Source: Bog-473 sp036489775 (GTDB lineage Bacteria; Actinomycetota; Acidimicrobiia; Acidimicrobiales; RAAP-2). Taken from it: a DNA stretch of 64,000 bases. Below, piece by piece: positions 9,348 to 20,587 of this stretch. The stretch covers positions 62,001 to 126,000 of the forward strand of contig DASXFC010000009.1 of the NCBI GenBank assembly GCA_036489775.1, in the 5' to 3' direction. Every line of letters begins with the position of its first letter. The stretch's first letter is position 1. A program made the translations under genes and the position numbers. A model generated the notes under the pieces. The model saw nothing but the letters and a program-made list of their open reading frames with translations. It was not told the origin of the DNA and made no database searches.

Positions 9348-9892
9348 GAGAAGGTCTCCTCGGCGTCGAAAGCGGTGGGGCCGGCCAGGGCCTGGAGGGC
9401 TGGATCCTCAGCCAGGCGCCGCCGCGCTTCGTGCAGGCGGGACTTGACCGTGCCTTGGCGCCGGCCGATGGCGTGCGCGATGTCGCGCTCGCTCAGGTCG
9501 GCGTAGTAGCGCAGTACCACCGGGACCCGCAGCGCCACCGGCAGCTTTCGCAGGGCGTCGAGCACGGTGTCGGCCACCTCCTGCTGCTCGGCCGCTTCCA
9601 AAGGCGCTCGGTCACCGCTCGCCATCTGGTCCAGCGGGTCGGCATTGGCCCGGCGGTCCCGGTGTGGCACCTCGGTGCGCAGCTTCGAGTAGCAGCTGTT
9701 GACCACCACCCGGTAGAGCCAGGGCTTGATGGAGGGGACCGAGGCCAAGGAGTCGCGGAAGCGCCAGGCCCGCAGGAAGGCTTCCTGGACGGCCTCTTCG
9801 GCATCGGCCCGGTTACCGAGGATCAGGCAGGCCGTCCGGAAGGACGGGATATAGCTCTCCTCGAGCCAGCCCTCAAGCGATTGCTCCACCAT
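9344..9892 (-). CDS. ECF RNA polymerase sigma factor
   Basis: A 182-residue sigma-70 family protein with only regions 2 and 4. Region 2 holds AEEAVQEAFLRAWRF and the -10-binding helix ending in KPWLYRVVVNSC; region 4 holds the helix-turn-helix LSERDIAHAIGRRQGTVKSRL. ECF factors direct stress or envelope regulons and are usually held by a membrane anti-sigma factor, here probably the coupled DUF4349 protein. It lies 67 bases downstream of ftsH on the same strand, so it may be partly read through from ftsH. Confidence 0.9.
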   Translation of the reverse strand: MVEQSLEGWLEESYIPSFRTACLILGNRADAEEAVQEAFLRAWRFRDSLASVPSIKPWLYRVVVNSCYSKLRTEVPHRDRRANADPLDQMASGDRAPLEAAEQQEVADTVLDALRKLPVALRVPVVLRYYADLSERDIAHAIGRRQGTVKSRLHEARRRLAEDPALQALAGPTAFDAEETFS

Positions 9893-9959
9893 CCCCCTCT
9901 ATGACGCAGCACGGGGCGGATCGGTTCGCGCCGCCCGCAGCGACGCTCTGGGCCCGGCC

Positions 9960-12101
<2,142 letters not shown>

Positions 12102-12113
12102 CCGCCCATGCTA
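12102..12113 (-). promoter_or_regulatory. -10 element placed for a leaderless ftsH mRNA
   Basis: TAGCAT (12113-12108) is separated by 6 bases from the ftsH GTG. The only ribosome-binding-like sequence is absent at proper distance, so transcription probably starts at or next to the start codon. Confidence 0.45.
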
Positions 12114-12174
12114 TTCGCCGCCTTTGTGGATCGGTGACCGCCCACCTGCACCTCGACCCTGGTGAGGCGGCCGG

Positions 12175-12187
12175 TATCGTCGCGGCA
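12175..12187 (+). promoter_or_regulatory. -10 element placed for a leaderless CPBP mRNA
   Basis: TATCGT (12175-12180) followed by 7 bases and the ATG; no ribosome-binding site is visible. Divergent from the similar ftsH element. Confidence 0.45.
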
Positions 12188-13129
12188 ATGACCCAGATGG
12201 AACCCGGACCGGCCGGCCCGGGGCAGGTCACCCCTCCGCCTCTGGCACCTGGGTCGCCTCCGTCGGGCTTCGCCTCGATCAGCCGGTCGGGCTCGTCCGG
12301 TGCCGGTCCCGCCCATGCTCGGCCGCCTGTCACGGTCATTGCGGGACCGTTCCTCGATAGCCCGGGAGTGCCCCCGACGACCAGGGACCAGGCCTGGCGC
12401 TGGGTCCTCTACGCCGCGGCCGGCTTCCTGATCGGCCAGGTGGCCGCCAGCATTTTCGGCGTGGCCGCCGGCGCCATCGCCGGCAAGAGTTCTGCGCAGC
12501 TCACCGTGATCGCGAGATCGACCCAACCGCCCGAGTGGTACGTGCTCTCGACGCTGCTCGGAATCTGGCTCGGTTATGTCGGCGCACCGTGGCTGGCCTC
12601 GCGGACCGCCGGCACCAAGCACTTCCTGCGTGACATCGGGCTGCGTTTCCGGCCCATCGACGCCGTGCTCGGGGTGATCATCGGCGTGGCCAGCCAGTTC
12701 GGCGTCGACCTGCTCTACGCGCCGTTCCAGCACGACATCTCGGGGTACAACGCGCCCACCCAGAAGCTGATCGGAGCCTCCCATGGCGGCGGCGGTGTCT
12801 TCCTCATCGTGTTGGCGTCGGTGGTACTGGCTCCGTGCGCTGAGGAGCTCTGCTTCCGCGGCGTCCTGCTCAAGGGCCTGGTCCGGCTGGGCGCGCCGCC
12901 GACCTTGGGACCGAGCACCCGCCGGAACGTCCGGGTGGCCGTCGCCATCGTGCTCGACGGGCTGCTCTTCGGTCTGGCCCACGGCGAGTGGGTCCAGCTG
13001 GCCGGCCTGGCCCTCTTCGGTGTAGTGCTGGCCACCATGTCGTATCGAACCGGTCGCCTGGGCATGAACATGGTGGCCCACGGATCCTTCAATCTCATCG
13101 CAGTGATTGCCTTCTACCACTGGTATTGA
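12188..13129 (+). CDS. CPBP family intramembrane metalloprotease
   Basis: A 313-residue polytopic protein of the CAAX protease / bacteriocin-processing (ABI) family. After a cytoplasmic Pro/Gly-rich N-terminus come several membrane helices and the three conserved motifs: EELCFR (EExxxR), FGLAHGEW (FxxxH type) and HGSFN (HxxxN). These form a glutamate-base intramembrane protease site. The start is the ATG at MTQMEPG, supported by a -10 element 7 bases upstream. It is divergent from ftsH. Substrate unknown; Actinobacteria have many such paralogues. Confidence 0.88.
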   Translation: MTQMEPGPAGPGQVTPPPLAPGSPPSGFASISRSGSSGAGPAHARPPVTVIAGPFLDSPGVPPTTRDQAWRWVLYAAAGFLIGQVAASIFGVAAGAIAGKSSAQLTVIARSTQPPEWYVLSTLLGIWLGYVGAPWLASRTAGTKHFLRDIGLRFRPIDAVLGVIIGVASQFGVDLLYAPFQHDISGYNAPTQKLIGASHGGGGVFLIVLASVVLAPCAEELCFRGVLLKGLVRLGAPPTLGPSTRRNVRVAVAIVLDGLLFGLAHGEWVQLAGLALFGVVLATMSYRTGRLGMNMVAHGSFNLIAVIAFYHWY

Positions 13130-13161
13130 GCTCGTCCCGGGCCTTCTAAGGTTGCACTCCT

Positions 13162-14523
13162 GTGACCCGGATGGACGAAGTCTTCAAGGCCTACGACGTG
13201 CGCGGCACGGTTCCCGACCAGCTCGATGCCGACATGTGTCGAGCTGTCGGCCGGGCCATGGCCCGATTCTGCGGGCCCCCCGAGATCCTGATCGCCCGCG
13301 ACATGCGCCAGTCGGGGGTGGAGCTGTCGGCGGCCTTCTCCGACGGCGTGCGGGCCGAAGGGGTGACGGTCGTCGATCTGGGCCTGGCCTCCACCGACTT
13401 CTTGTACTTCGCCTCGGGCTATCTCGACGCGCCGGGCGTGATGTTCACGGCCTCGCACAACCCGGCGCAGTACAACGGGATGAAGATGTGCCTGGCCGGA
13501 GCCAAACCCATCGGCCGGGAGACCGGACTGAACGAGATCCAGGCCATCGCCGAAAAGTTGGAAGGCGAGCCCCTGCCCGAAGCCATGGCGCCCCGCCTCG
13601 AGCGCAACCTGCTCTCGGAGTGGGCGACGCACGTGCACTCGTTCGTCGACCTATCGGCGCTCCGGCCGCTACGGATCGTGGCCGACACGGCTAACGGCAT
13701 GGGCGGCCTGGTGGTCCCCACCGTCTTCGCCTCGCTTCCTTTCGAGGTCGAGATCCTCTTCCCCGAGCTCGACGGGAACTTCCCGAACCATCCGGCCGAT
13801 CCGATCCAGCCCGAGAACTTGGTTGATCTCAAGGCGGCGGTGCTGGCCTTCGGGGCCGACATCGGTCTGGCCTTCGACGGCGATGCCGACCGGGTTTTCT
13901 TGGTGGACGAAAAGGCCGAACCGGTCTCAGGCTCGCTGACCACGGCCCTGGTGGCGGCGTCCATGCTGGACAAGCACCCGGGCGAGACGGTGCTCTACAA
14001 CCTCATCTGCTCACACGTCGTACCCGAGGTGATTCGCGAACACGGCGGCACGCCCGTGCGCACCCGGGTCGGTCACTCCTTCATCAAGCAGGTCATGGCT
14101 GAGACCGGCGCCATCTTCGGTGGCGAGCACTCGGGTCACTACTACTTCCGGGACAACTACCGGGCCGACTCGGGCATCATCACCGCGCTGGTCGTGCTCG
14201 AGCTCATGAGCAAGAGCAACCAACCGCTTTCGGCCATGCTCGAGCAGTACCGCCGCTACAGCGACTCGGGCGAGATCAACACAGAAGTGGCCAGCCCCCA
14301 TGCCACCGTGGCCGCCATCGAGGAGCACGAACGGGCCGCCGGGGCGACGGTGGACACTCTCGATGGCTTGACCGTCGAGCACGCCGACTGGTGGTACAAC
14401 GTGCGCCCCTCGAACACTGAGCCGTTGCTGCGCCTCAATGTCGAAGCGAAGACGCCCGAGGCCTGCGCCCAGCACGTGACGGAGGTCCAAACACTGATCG
14501 CCGAGTTCGCTCGCTCGATCTGA
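13162..14523 (+). CDS. manB: Phosphomannomutase / phosphoglucomutase
   Basis: A 453-residue alpha-D-phosphohexomutase. The phosphoserine loop is TASHNP (about residue 95), the magnesium loop is DGDADR (about 240), the sugar-specificity loop is GGEHSGHYYF (about 320), and the C-terminal phosphate-binding loop is RPSNTEPLLRLNVEA. It interconverts mannose-6-P and mannose-1-P, feeding GDP-mannose. A GTG start is given; an ATG 9 bases downstream (MDEVFKAYD) is equally possible. A TAAGGT element 9 bases before the GTG suggests a very short or absent leader. The manB / Trm112 / isomerase order is conserved in Actinobacteria. Confidence 0.93.
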   Translation: MTRMDEVFKAYDVRGTVPDQLDADMCRAVGRAMARFCGPPEILIARDMRQSGVELSAAFSDGVRAEGVTVVDLGLASTDFLYFASGYLDAPGVMFTASHNPAQYNGMKMCLAGAKPIGRETGLNEIQAIAEKLEGEPLPEAMAPRLERNLLSEWATHVHSFVDLSALRPLRIVADTANGMGGLVVPTVFASLPFEVEILFPELDGNFPNHPADPIQPENLVDLKAAVLAFGADIGLAFDGDADRVFLVDEKAEPVSGSLTTALVAASMLDKHPGETVLYNLICSHVVPEVIREHGGTPVRTRVGHSFIKQVMAETGAIFGGEHSGHYYFRDNYRADSGIITALVVLELMSKSNQPLSAMLEQYRRYSDSGEINTEVASPHATVAAIEEHERAAGATVDTLDGLTVEHADWWYNVRPSNTEPLLRLNVEAKTPEACAQHVTEVQTLIAEFARSI

Positions 14524-14541
14524 GATACCTGAGGAGATTCC

Positions 14542-14784
14542 ATGCCCCTTGACGCCTTGCTGCTCGATGTCCTCGCCTGTCCGGTGGACAAGGGCCCGCT
14601 GCTCTGGTTCGAAGACGAGGACATCCTCTACAACCCGCGCTTGCACAAGAGCTACGCCGTGACTGATGGCGTGCCGGTGCTACTGGTGGACGAGGCCTCT
14701 GACGTCAGCGAGACCGAGCACGAACGGCTGACCGCCAAGGCGGAGAAGGAAAAGGTGCGGGCCACCGGCCCAACCGAAGGGTGA
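14542..14784 (+). CDS. Trm112 family protein
   Basis: An 80-residue protein with the Trm112/YcaR fold signature: LLDVLACPVDKGPLLW, then YNPRLHKSYAVTDGVPVLL. Only one Cys of the usual CxxC knuckle is kept (CPVDKG). Trm112 proteins act as small activators or structural partners of methyltransferases; in Actinobacteria this gene sits between manB and the SIS isomerase for unknown reasons. A GAGGAG ribosome-binding site precedes it, and its stop overlaps the next GTG (GTGA). Confidence 0.88.
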   Translation: MPLDALLLDVLACPVDKGPLLWFEDEDILYNPRLHKSYAVTDGVPVLLVDEASDVSETEHERLTAKAEKEKVRATGPTEG

Positions 14785-15797
14785 GCGCGTCGGGCCGGCT
14801 CGACACCCAGGGCGTCTGGGAGGCCACGGCGGCCCAGGCTGCGCAGCTCGAGCAGTTGGTGGCCCAGCTGGCCGTTCTCGCCCCGGTCGCGCCGGTGACG
14901 GCGTGGGTGCTGCTCGGTACCGGCAGCGGGCGGCTGGCGACCCAAGTAGTTGCCGCCTTCGTCGGCGCAAAGGACCGGCGACCGATCGTCTGGCTGGCTG
15001 ACCACGCCCTGCCCGCTTTCGTCGGTCCCGGTACTGGCGTACTCACCGTCGAGGGCCAGGGCGACGGTGCCCTCGGGCCCGTGCGCACCGAAGCGCGCCG
15101 GCGCGGCGCCACGGTGTACGCACTGGCGGCGGGTGACGCAGGAGCGGGTGACGCAGGAGCGGGTGACGAGCCGCTGCTCTCCCTGCCGACGGTGGGATCG
15201 ACCGGCCGGGTTGCCGTGGCCCACGCGGTGGCCGGGGCCCTCGGCGTCCTGGCCGCCGGCACGGCCGAGCACGAGGGCGCCCTGACCGCCCTGGGCGACG
15301 GGGTACGGCAATTGCATCGCCGCAGCGCGCTGCTGGCGGACGCCAGCGCGGCGGATGACGTGGCGCGCCGGATCGGGCGAACCGTCCCGCTCATTTACGG
15401 AGCCGGTCTCCCTGGCTTGGCGGCGCGGCACTGGAAGGCCCAGGTGAACCTCACCGCCAAGACGCCGGCCTTCGCCGGCCTGGTACCCGACGTGCTCGAT
15501 GACGAGTTGGCGGGATGGGGGCAGGACGGCGACGTGACCCGACAGGTCCTGACCCTGATCGCGTTGCGCCACCAGGGCGAGATCCCTGAGGTGGCCGCGG
15601 CCTACGACACGGCGCTAACCGCGGTGGACGAAGTGATGGGTGACGTGGTGTCGGTGTGGGCCGAGGGTGAAAGCGATCTCATCCGGTTCATGGACCTGGC
15701 CTATGTGGGCGACATCGTGAGCCTGTCCCTGGCTGTGCGGGAGGGCATCGATCCCGGCCCGGTCTCGATCGGGGCAGGACATGGTCTGGCGCGCTGA
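14781..15797 (+). CDS. SIS-domain phosphoglucose/phosphomannose isomerase-like protein
   Basis: A 338-residue protein resembling actinobacterial bifunctional PGI/PMI proteins encoded next to manB. The N-terminal part keeps an SIS-like core (VLLGTGSGRLATQ), and the C-terminal PGI/PMI half has VPLIYGAGLPGLAARHWKAQVNLTAK and a glutamate-rich end (SESDLIRFMDLAYVGDIVSL-type). It would interconvert fructose-6-P and mannose-6-P. The N-terminal SIS half looks degenerate, so activity is uncertain. A 15-bp tandem repeat encodes the run GDAGAGDAGAGDE around residue 118. Confidence 0.78.
   Translation: MSASGRLDTQGVWEATAAQAAQLEQLVAQLAVLAPVAPVTAWVLLGTGSGRLATQVVAAFVGAKDRRPIVWLADHALPAFVGPGTGVLTVEGQGDGALGPVRTEARRRGATVYALAAGDAGAGDAGAGDEPLLSLPTVGSTGRVAVAHAVAGALGVLAAGTAEHEGALTALGDGVRQLHRRSALLADASAADDVARRIGRTVPLIYGAGLPGLAARHWKAQVNLTAKTPAFAGLVPDVLDDELAGWGQDGDVTRQVLTLIALRHQGEIPEVAAAYDTALTAVDEVMGDVVSVWAEGESDLIRFMDLAYVGDIVSLSLAVREGIDPGPVSIGAGHGLAR
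15129..15168 (+). repeat. 15-bp in-frame tandem repeat, 2.7 copies
   Basis: GCGGGTGACGCAGGA occurs at 15129-15143 and 15144-15158, with a partial third copy to 15168. Each unit encodes AGDAG, so copy changes keep the frame. Confidence 0.9.
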
Positions 15798-15800
15798 TCG

Positions 15801-16589
15801 ATGCTGAACGCCTTGCGTATCGCGGTGGTGCTCCCGGCCTACAACGCGGCCCTCACCTTGGAACGTACGGTGGCCGAGATCGACCGGTCCGTCGTTGACG
15901 ACGTTCTCATGGTTGATGACGCCAGTACGGATCGCTCGCTGGAGGTGGGCCGATCGCTGGGGCTCGAACCAATTGAGCACGACCATAACGCGGGGTACGG
16001 CGCCAATCAGAAGACGTGTTACCGGGCGGCTCTGGCCAAGGGCGCCGACATCGTGGTGATGCTGCATCCCGACTACCAGTACTCACCCCACCTCGTGGTC
16101 CCGATGGCCGCCATGATCGCCTACGGCGAGTACGACATGGTGCTGGGATCCCGGATCCTTTCGCAGAACGCCGTGGCCGGCGGCATGCCTCGATACAAGT
16201 ATGTGGCCAACCGATTTCTCACCCTGGTCCAGAATGCGGTGGTCGGGAACAAGCTTTCTGAGTACCACACCGGCTTGCGGGCATTCTCCAAGGAGTTGTT
16301 GGGCGCACTTCGCCTCGACCTCAACTCGAACGGTTTCGTTTTCGACAACCAGGTCATCGTGCAGGCTATGGAGGCCGGTGCCCGCATCGGCGAGCTGTCG
16401 TGCCCGACGCGGTACTTCGACGCGGCGTCATCGGTGGGTTTCGCCGAAGGGGTGAGATACGGGATCGGTGTCCTACGGACCTCGGCCCAGTATCGGGCAC
16501 ACCGGGCTGGGGTGCGGCGCTACGCCTATCTGGAGGGCGCCCGCCTGGAGGGGACAGTCACCGAACAACTCGACACGGAACCCGGGTAA
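15801..16589 (+). CDS. Family 2 glycosyltransferase (DPM1/DPG-like)
   Basis: A 262-residue GT-A enzyme with VVLPAYNAALTLERT at the N-terminus, DDAST (nucleotide binding) and a metal-site region MLHPDYQYSP (an HPD in place of the usual DxD). The later GLRAFSKELL and NGFVFDNQVIVQA segments match the polyprenyl-phosphate mannose/glucose synthase branch of GT2. It is a soluble single-domain enzyme 3 bases after the isomerase gene. It could make a lipid-linked sugar used by the membrane protein next door. Confidence 0.85.
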   Translation: MLNALRIAVVLPAYNAALTLERTVAEIDRSVVDDVLMVDDASTDRSLEVGRSLGLEPIEHDHNAGYGANQKTCYRAALAKGADIVVMLHPDYQYSPHLVVPMAAMIAYGEYDMVLGSRILSQNAVAGGMPRYKYVANRFLTLVQNAVVGNKLSEYHTGLRAFSKELLGALRLDLNSNGFVFDNQVIVQAMEAGARIGELSCPTRYFDAASSVGFAEGVRYGIGVLRTSAQYRAHRAGVRRYAYLEGARLEGTVTEQLDTEPG

Positions 16590-16621
16590 GGCCGCGGGGG
16601 TCCGGGGGACGTGTGCTACGC

Positions 16622-18439
16622 ATGATCGTGGCCCGGCGGTCGGTGGTGGCGAGCATCGAAGCGTGGTCACCCAGACAGATTCGGTGGGCGGCCCTGGTGG
16701 TCGGGTCGCTGCAGACGGTGTTTGTTGGCTTTGTCATCTCGACCTCTGGTTATTTCCGAGACGATTTCCCCTTCTTCGGCCAAGCTCGGCAAGGCGGCTT
16801 CAGCGGGAGCGACCTCACCCGCGGCGTGTTCGGCAGCCTGGTGCCCGGCTTCCAGCTCGCCAACTCGCTCCTGGCGTCCTTGCACCCGATCCCGCGTTGG
16901 CCGGCGGTCGTCATCCCCACGGTGCTGTACGCACTGGCACTCCTCGTCTTTTTTCGCCTGGGTGAGCTGCTCCTGGGGACCCGACCTCAGCTGATCCTGC
17001 TGTTAGCGGCGGCCGGTCTCTGCGGTGTGCTCGCCATCTCACTGGTCTGGTGGACGGCCGGCATCAACAGCCTGCCGGCGGTGGTGTGCGATCTGCTGGC
17101 CCTCGACGGCTTGGCCCGCTACACGGCGACGGGTCGGCGGCGGCATCTGGCCGTATCCATCGTGGCCTTTGCCGTGGGCATCGCCTTCTACGACGCATCG
17201 AGCAGCTTTCTGCTCGTGTTGGTGTTGTGTAACGCGCTGTATCTGGTGGACCGGCGAGACTGGCGATCGATCGGGCGGGGTTTCGCTCGGTATTGGTGGG
17301 TGTGGGCCTGTTATGTCCTGCCGATCGCGCTCAACTTCGGGTGGCGGCAGGCCCACAAGGCCCAATACAGCCTTCCTCCGTTACCCACGATCGGGGAGGC
17401 CTTGCGCTTCGCCGGCGCCGGATGGGCCCAGGGCTTCATACCGTCGTTGCTCGGGTTCGATTTCTCGACGACCTCGTCGAGCGTGGCTCGGGCCCTCGTC
17501 GTGGTCGGAGGTCAGGTCCTTGTCTTCGGTGTGGTCGGCCTGAGCATCTGGCGCCGTCGCCGTGACGCCCTGCGGGCCTGGGCCGTCTTCGCCGGGGGGT
17601 TCGCCGGAGTCGAACTGATCGCCGCCATCGGCCGCGGCTCTGAAGGCACGACGTTCGCGCTGAACACGGTGTATTGGGCGGTCCAGCCTTTTGTGTTGGC
17701 CCTCGTGGTGGGTTTGGCCTTCCTTCCCAGCCAACTCGGGGCGACAGCCGCGCCGGAGCCGCCCAAGAAGGCGGCGAAGCCGCAGCGCGCGCCAATCCCC
17801 CGACCATGGGCCCGCCCTGCCGTCGGGTTGGTGGTGGGGGCCAGCGCGCTGCTGACCGCCGCAGGTGCCACGTCCATCTGGACGGCGCCTGACCGGACCC
17901 AGGGAGCGGCGAGCCGCGCCTTCATGACGACGTTGCAGAGGTCGTGGAACTCCGTGAAGGGGCACGAACCCGGCGCGTTCGTCTGGAACACCCAGGTTCC
18001 CCCATTTGTGGTGACGCCCCTCTTCGTGCCCTACAACCGGGTGTCGAGCACCGCCGGTGTGCTCATGTCCCTGCGCATCGATGGCGCCAGTGGACCGGGC
18101 TACCTGGTGGGGCCCTCGGGTGGGCTGCAGCCGGCCGGTGTGCAAGTGGAGAGCAGGGGTGCCCATGGATCCGACTGCTTTCACGGCACTCAGTCGCTGT
18201 CGCTGTCGCTGCGCCATGCTGTGCCGGTGGGCAACTGGTTCCTGCGCCTCAGCTATAAGGACGCCAACGGCTTCGACGCCATGATTGGTGGCGAGCAGGT
18301 GACGTTCACGCGGGGCAACGGTGCGTTGGTGATCCCGTACTCCTTGTCGACGGCATTCTCGATCGTTTCGCTCGTCGTGCCCAGCACTGCTTCCGCCTGT
18401 GTCACCACCGTCGCCGTTGAGGCGCCGGTGGTGAAGTAG
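16622..18439 (+). CDS. Polytopic membrane protein, glycosyltransferase-like
   Basis: A protein of 605 residues with about ten hydrophobic segments in the first 420 residues and a soluble C-terminal part (about 440-605) facing outside. An early ISTSGYFRDDFPFF segment has the Asp pair expected in the first loop of GT-C glycosyltransferases. No family can be named with certainty. The start is the ATG; a GTG 9 bases upstream has a better-spaced ribosome-binding sequence and may be the true one. Its position after a polyprenyl-phosphate-sugar synthase-like gene suggests a GT-C enzyme using that donor. Confidence 0.7.
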   Translation: MIVARRSVVASIEAWSPRQIRWAALVVGSLQTVFVGFVISTSGYFRDDFPFFGQARQGGFSGSDLTRGVFGSLVPGFQLANSLLASLHPIPRWPAVVIPTVLYALALLVFFRLGELLLGTRPQLILLLAAAGLCGVLAISLVWWTAGINSLPAVVCDLLALDGLARYTATGRRRHLAVSIVAFAVGIAFYDASSSFLLVLVLCNALYLVDRRDWRSIGRGFARYWWVWACYVLPIALNFGWRQAHKAQYSLPPLPTIGEALRFAGAGWAQGFIPSLLGFDFSTTSSSVARALVVVGGQVLVFGVVGLSIWRRRRDALRAWAVFAGGFAGVELIAAIGRGSEGTTFALNTVYWAVQPFVLALVVGLAFLPSQLGATAAPEPPKKAAKPQRAPIPRPWARPAVGLVVGASALLTAAGATSIWTAPDRTQGAASRAFMTTLQRSWNSVKGHEPGAFVWNTQVPPFVVTPLFVPYNRVSSTAGVLMSLRIDGASGPGYLVGPSGGLQPAGVQVESRGAHGSDCFHGTQSLSLSLRHAVPVGNWFLRLSYKDANGFDAMIGGEQVTFTRGNGALVIPYSLSTAFSIVSLVVPSTASACVTTVAVEAPVVK

Positions 18440-18447
18440 GAGCCCGC

Positions 18448-19737
18448 GTGCTGGCCATCGAGTTCAACCGGCACTTCTGGATCGCCCTGGTGACGATTCC
18501 GATCTTCACCGCGGTGATCGGCTACGTCACCAACTGGTCCGGCGTGATCATGCTGTTCAACCCGATCCGTTTCCACGGGGTGCGCATTCCCGGGTTGAAG
18601 CTTCTCTACCCCTACCTGCCGCGCCGGGTGCAGGTCATTCCCGCCATCACCAGCGACGGCCGCTTCGGTTGGCAGGGCATCGTGCCCTCGCGGGTGGACA
18701 AGATGGCCAGCATCTCGGTCGACAAGGCGCTGGCCAAGGTCGGCAGCATCTCGGACTTCTACCAGCAGCTGGAGCCGGAAAAGATCGCCGATCACCTGGT
18801 GGCCACGGCCCAGCCGGAAATGCGCCAGGTGGTGGCGCGCATCATGGAGCGCGAGCACCCGCAACTGTGGCACGACCTTCCGCCGCGCCTGAAGGAGCTG
18901 ATGTACGTCCGGGTCGAGCAAGAGCTGCCCTCGATCGCCCGTGCCATCACCGATGAGATCGGGCTGCACATCGATCAACTCATCGACGCCAAGCTGCTGG
19001 TGATCTCCTACTTCGAAGAACACCCCGAGCTGATGAACGAGATGCTCCAGCAGGTGGGACAGCGCGAGCTGCGCTTCATGCAGAACTTCGGCTTCTATCT
19101 GGGTGGGCCGCTCGGCATCGTGATGGTTTTCATCACGCAGGCCTTCCCCGACTGGTGGGTGCTGCCCATCGGCGGCGTCCTCATCGGCTACACGGTCAAC
19201 TACGTCGGTATCACGATGATTTTCGAACCGGTCTTCCCCCGGCACATCGGCCGCTGGACGTTTCAGGGTCTGTTCCTCAAGCGCCAACCAGAAGTGAGCG
19301 ACGTCTTTGCGCGCAACATTGCCGAACAGGTCATCAACCTTCAGAACGTCGGGAAGGAGTTGCTCTACGGCCCGCGGTCAGATCGAACGCGCCAGATGCT
19401 CGAAGACACCATCCGGCCCGCCGTAGACAAGGCGATCGGGCCAGCTCAGGGCGCACTGCGGGTGGCCATCGGCCGTCGTGAGTACGACCGCATCGCGTCT
19501 TCGATGGCTACCGAAGCCGCCGACTTCGCCGGCGCCTTCGATGACGAGGAGTTTGGCCGGGAGCAGTCCAAGCGGATCTACGATTTCGTGGCCCGCCAGA
19601 TGCGCAAGCTGCCACCCGACGACTTCTCCGAACTGTTGCGTTCGGCTATCAAGCAGGACGAGTGGTTGCTCTTCCTGCACGGCGCGGTCTTGGGTTTTGG
19701 TGCCGGCCTCCTCCACCTGGCCATCTTCGGAGCATGA
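18448..19737 (+). CDS. DUF445 family membrane protein
   Basis: A 429-residue protein with an N-terminal membrane helix followed by the DUF445 hallmark GYVTNWSGVIMLFNPI, which recurs in the second half as GYTVNYVGITMIFEPV, and a C-terminal hydrophobic helix (GAVLGFGAGLLHLAIF). The duplicated (T/V)N-x5-M-(L/I)F-x-P motif, with long helical stretches between, is typical of the family. Function is not established. GTG start 8 bases after the previous stop. Confidence 0.85.
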   Translation: MLAIEFNRHFWIALVTIPIFTAVIGYVTNWSGVIMLFNPIRFHGVRIPGLKLLYPYLPRRVQVIPAITSDGRFGWQGIVPSRVDKMASISVDKALAKVGSISDFYQQLEPEKIADHLVATAQPEMRQVVARIMEREHPQLWHDLPPRLKELMYVRVEQELPSIARAITDEIGLHIDQLIDAKLLVISYFEEHPELMNEMLQQVGQRELRFMQNFGFYLGGPLGIVMVFITQAFPDWWVLPIGGVLIGYTVNYVGITMIFEPVFPRHIGRWTFQGLFLKRQPEVSDVFARNIAEQVINLQNVGKELLYGPRSDRTRQMLEDTIRPAVDKAIGPAQGALRVAIGRREYDRIASSMATEAADFAGAFDDEEFGREQSKRIYDFVARQMRKLPPDDFSELLRSAIKQDEWLLFLHGAVLGFGAGLLHLAIFGA

Positions 19738-19738
19738 C

Positions 19739-20578
19739 GTGATCGAATCCAATGCAGGCGAACCGGTCGACGCAACTCCCACCAATCCGCTCGACCAGTC
19801 GCTGTCACTCGATCGGGTGGTCCGTGCCCTGCCGGGAATGGCCCGGTTGGCCGCGCTCTCGGGCCTGCATTTGGCTGAATGGGGACTCAAGACCTCTCTG
19901 GCCACCAGCCGGGAGGTGACCCGGGCACTGGCCGCGGGCCAGTTGCCCACTGACATGGTGCAGCGGGCGGTACGCGATCTGCGCGACGTCGGTCGCCAGG
20001 CCTTCGGGCTGTCCGCGCTCGACCGTCCGATCGATGTGCGGGCCCATCATGTCGTGGACGAATTGCGCACCGTTGACCTGCAGGCCCGCGGCGCCGAACT
20101 CCTCTACCAATCTGCCGATGTCTGGTACGCCGAGGACGTCCACCCCGCCTTCGCGCGGATCCTCGACGAGATGGCACCGGACGAAGCTCGGATCCTGCGT
20201 TTCCTGTGCGAGGCCGGGCCCCAGCCGTCAATCGATATCCGGACCTGGCGTCCTTTGGGCATCGGCTCGGAGCTGGTGGAAGCCGGCCTGTCCATGATCG
20301 GGCTACGGGCCGGCGTGCGCGACCTATCGCGGTCGAGCGCCTACCTGAACAACCTCTTCCGGCTGGGCTTGATCTGGTTTTCCCGTGAACCGGTCGAGCC
20401 CACGCGCTACCAGGTGGTCGAGGTGCAGCCGGACGTGGCCGTCGCCATCAAGCGGGCGGGTCGGATGGCGCGGATCGTGCGGCGCAGCATAAATCTCACC
20501 CCGTTCGGCGAGGACTTCTGCCGCACCTGCCTACCCCACCCCGAGGGCGGTTTCACCAACGGGGCCGGACCGCTCTGA
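19739..20578 (+). CDS. DUF4393 (Abi-alpha-like) family protein
   Basis: A 279-residue protein starting at a GTG one base after the DUF445 stop. The C-terminal region with LNNLFRLGLIWFSRE and the closing INLTPFGEDFCRTCLP fits DUF4393, a family also named Abi_alpha. The name comes from association with abortive-infection systems, but many members stand in ordinary operons. Here it is coupled to a DUF445 gene, so a membrane-related role is as likely as defence. It converges on the thiolase gene. Confidence 0.65.
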   Translation: MIESNAGEPVDATPTNPLDQSLSLDRVVRALPGMARLAALSGLHLAEWGLKTSLATSREVTRALAAGQLPTDMVQRAVRDLRDVGRQAFGLSALDRPIDVRAHHVVDELRTVDLQARGAELLYQSADVWYAEDVHPAFARILDEMAPDEARILRFLCEAGPQPSIDIRTWRPLGIGSELVEAGLSMIGLRAGVRDLSRSSAYLNNLFRLGLIWFSREPVEPTRYQVVEVQPDVAVAIKRAGRMARIVRRSINLTPFGEDFCRTCLPHPEGGFTNGAGPL

Positions 20579-20587
20579 GGCGGGCTG

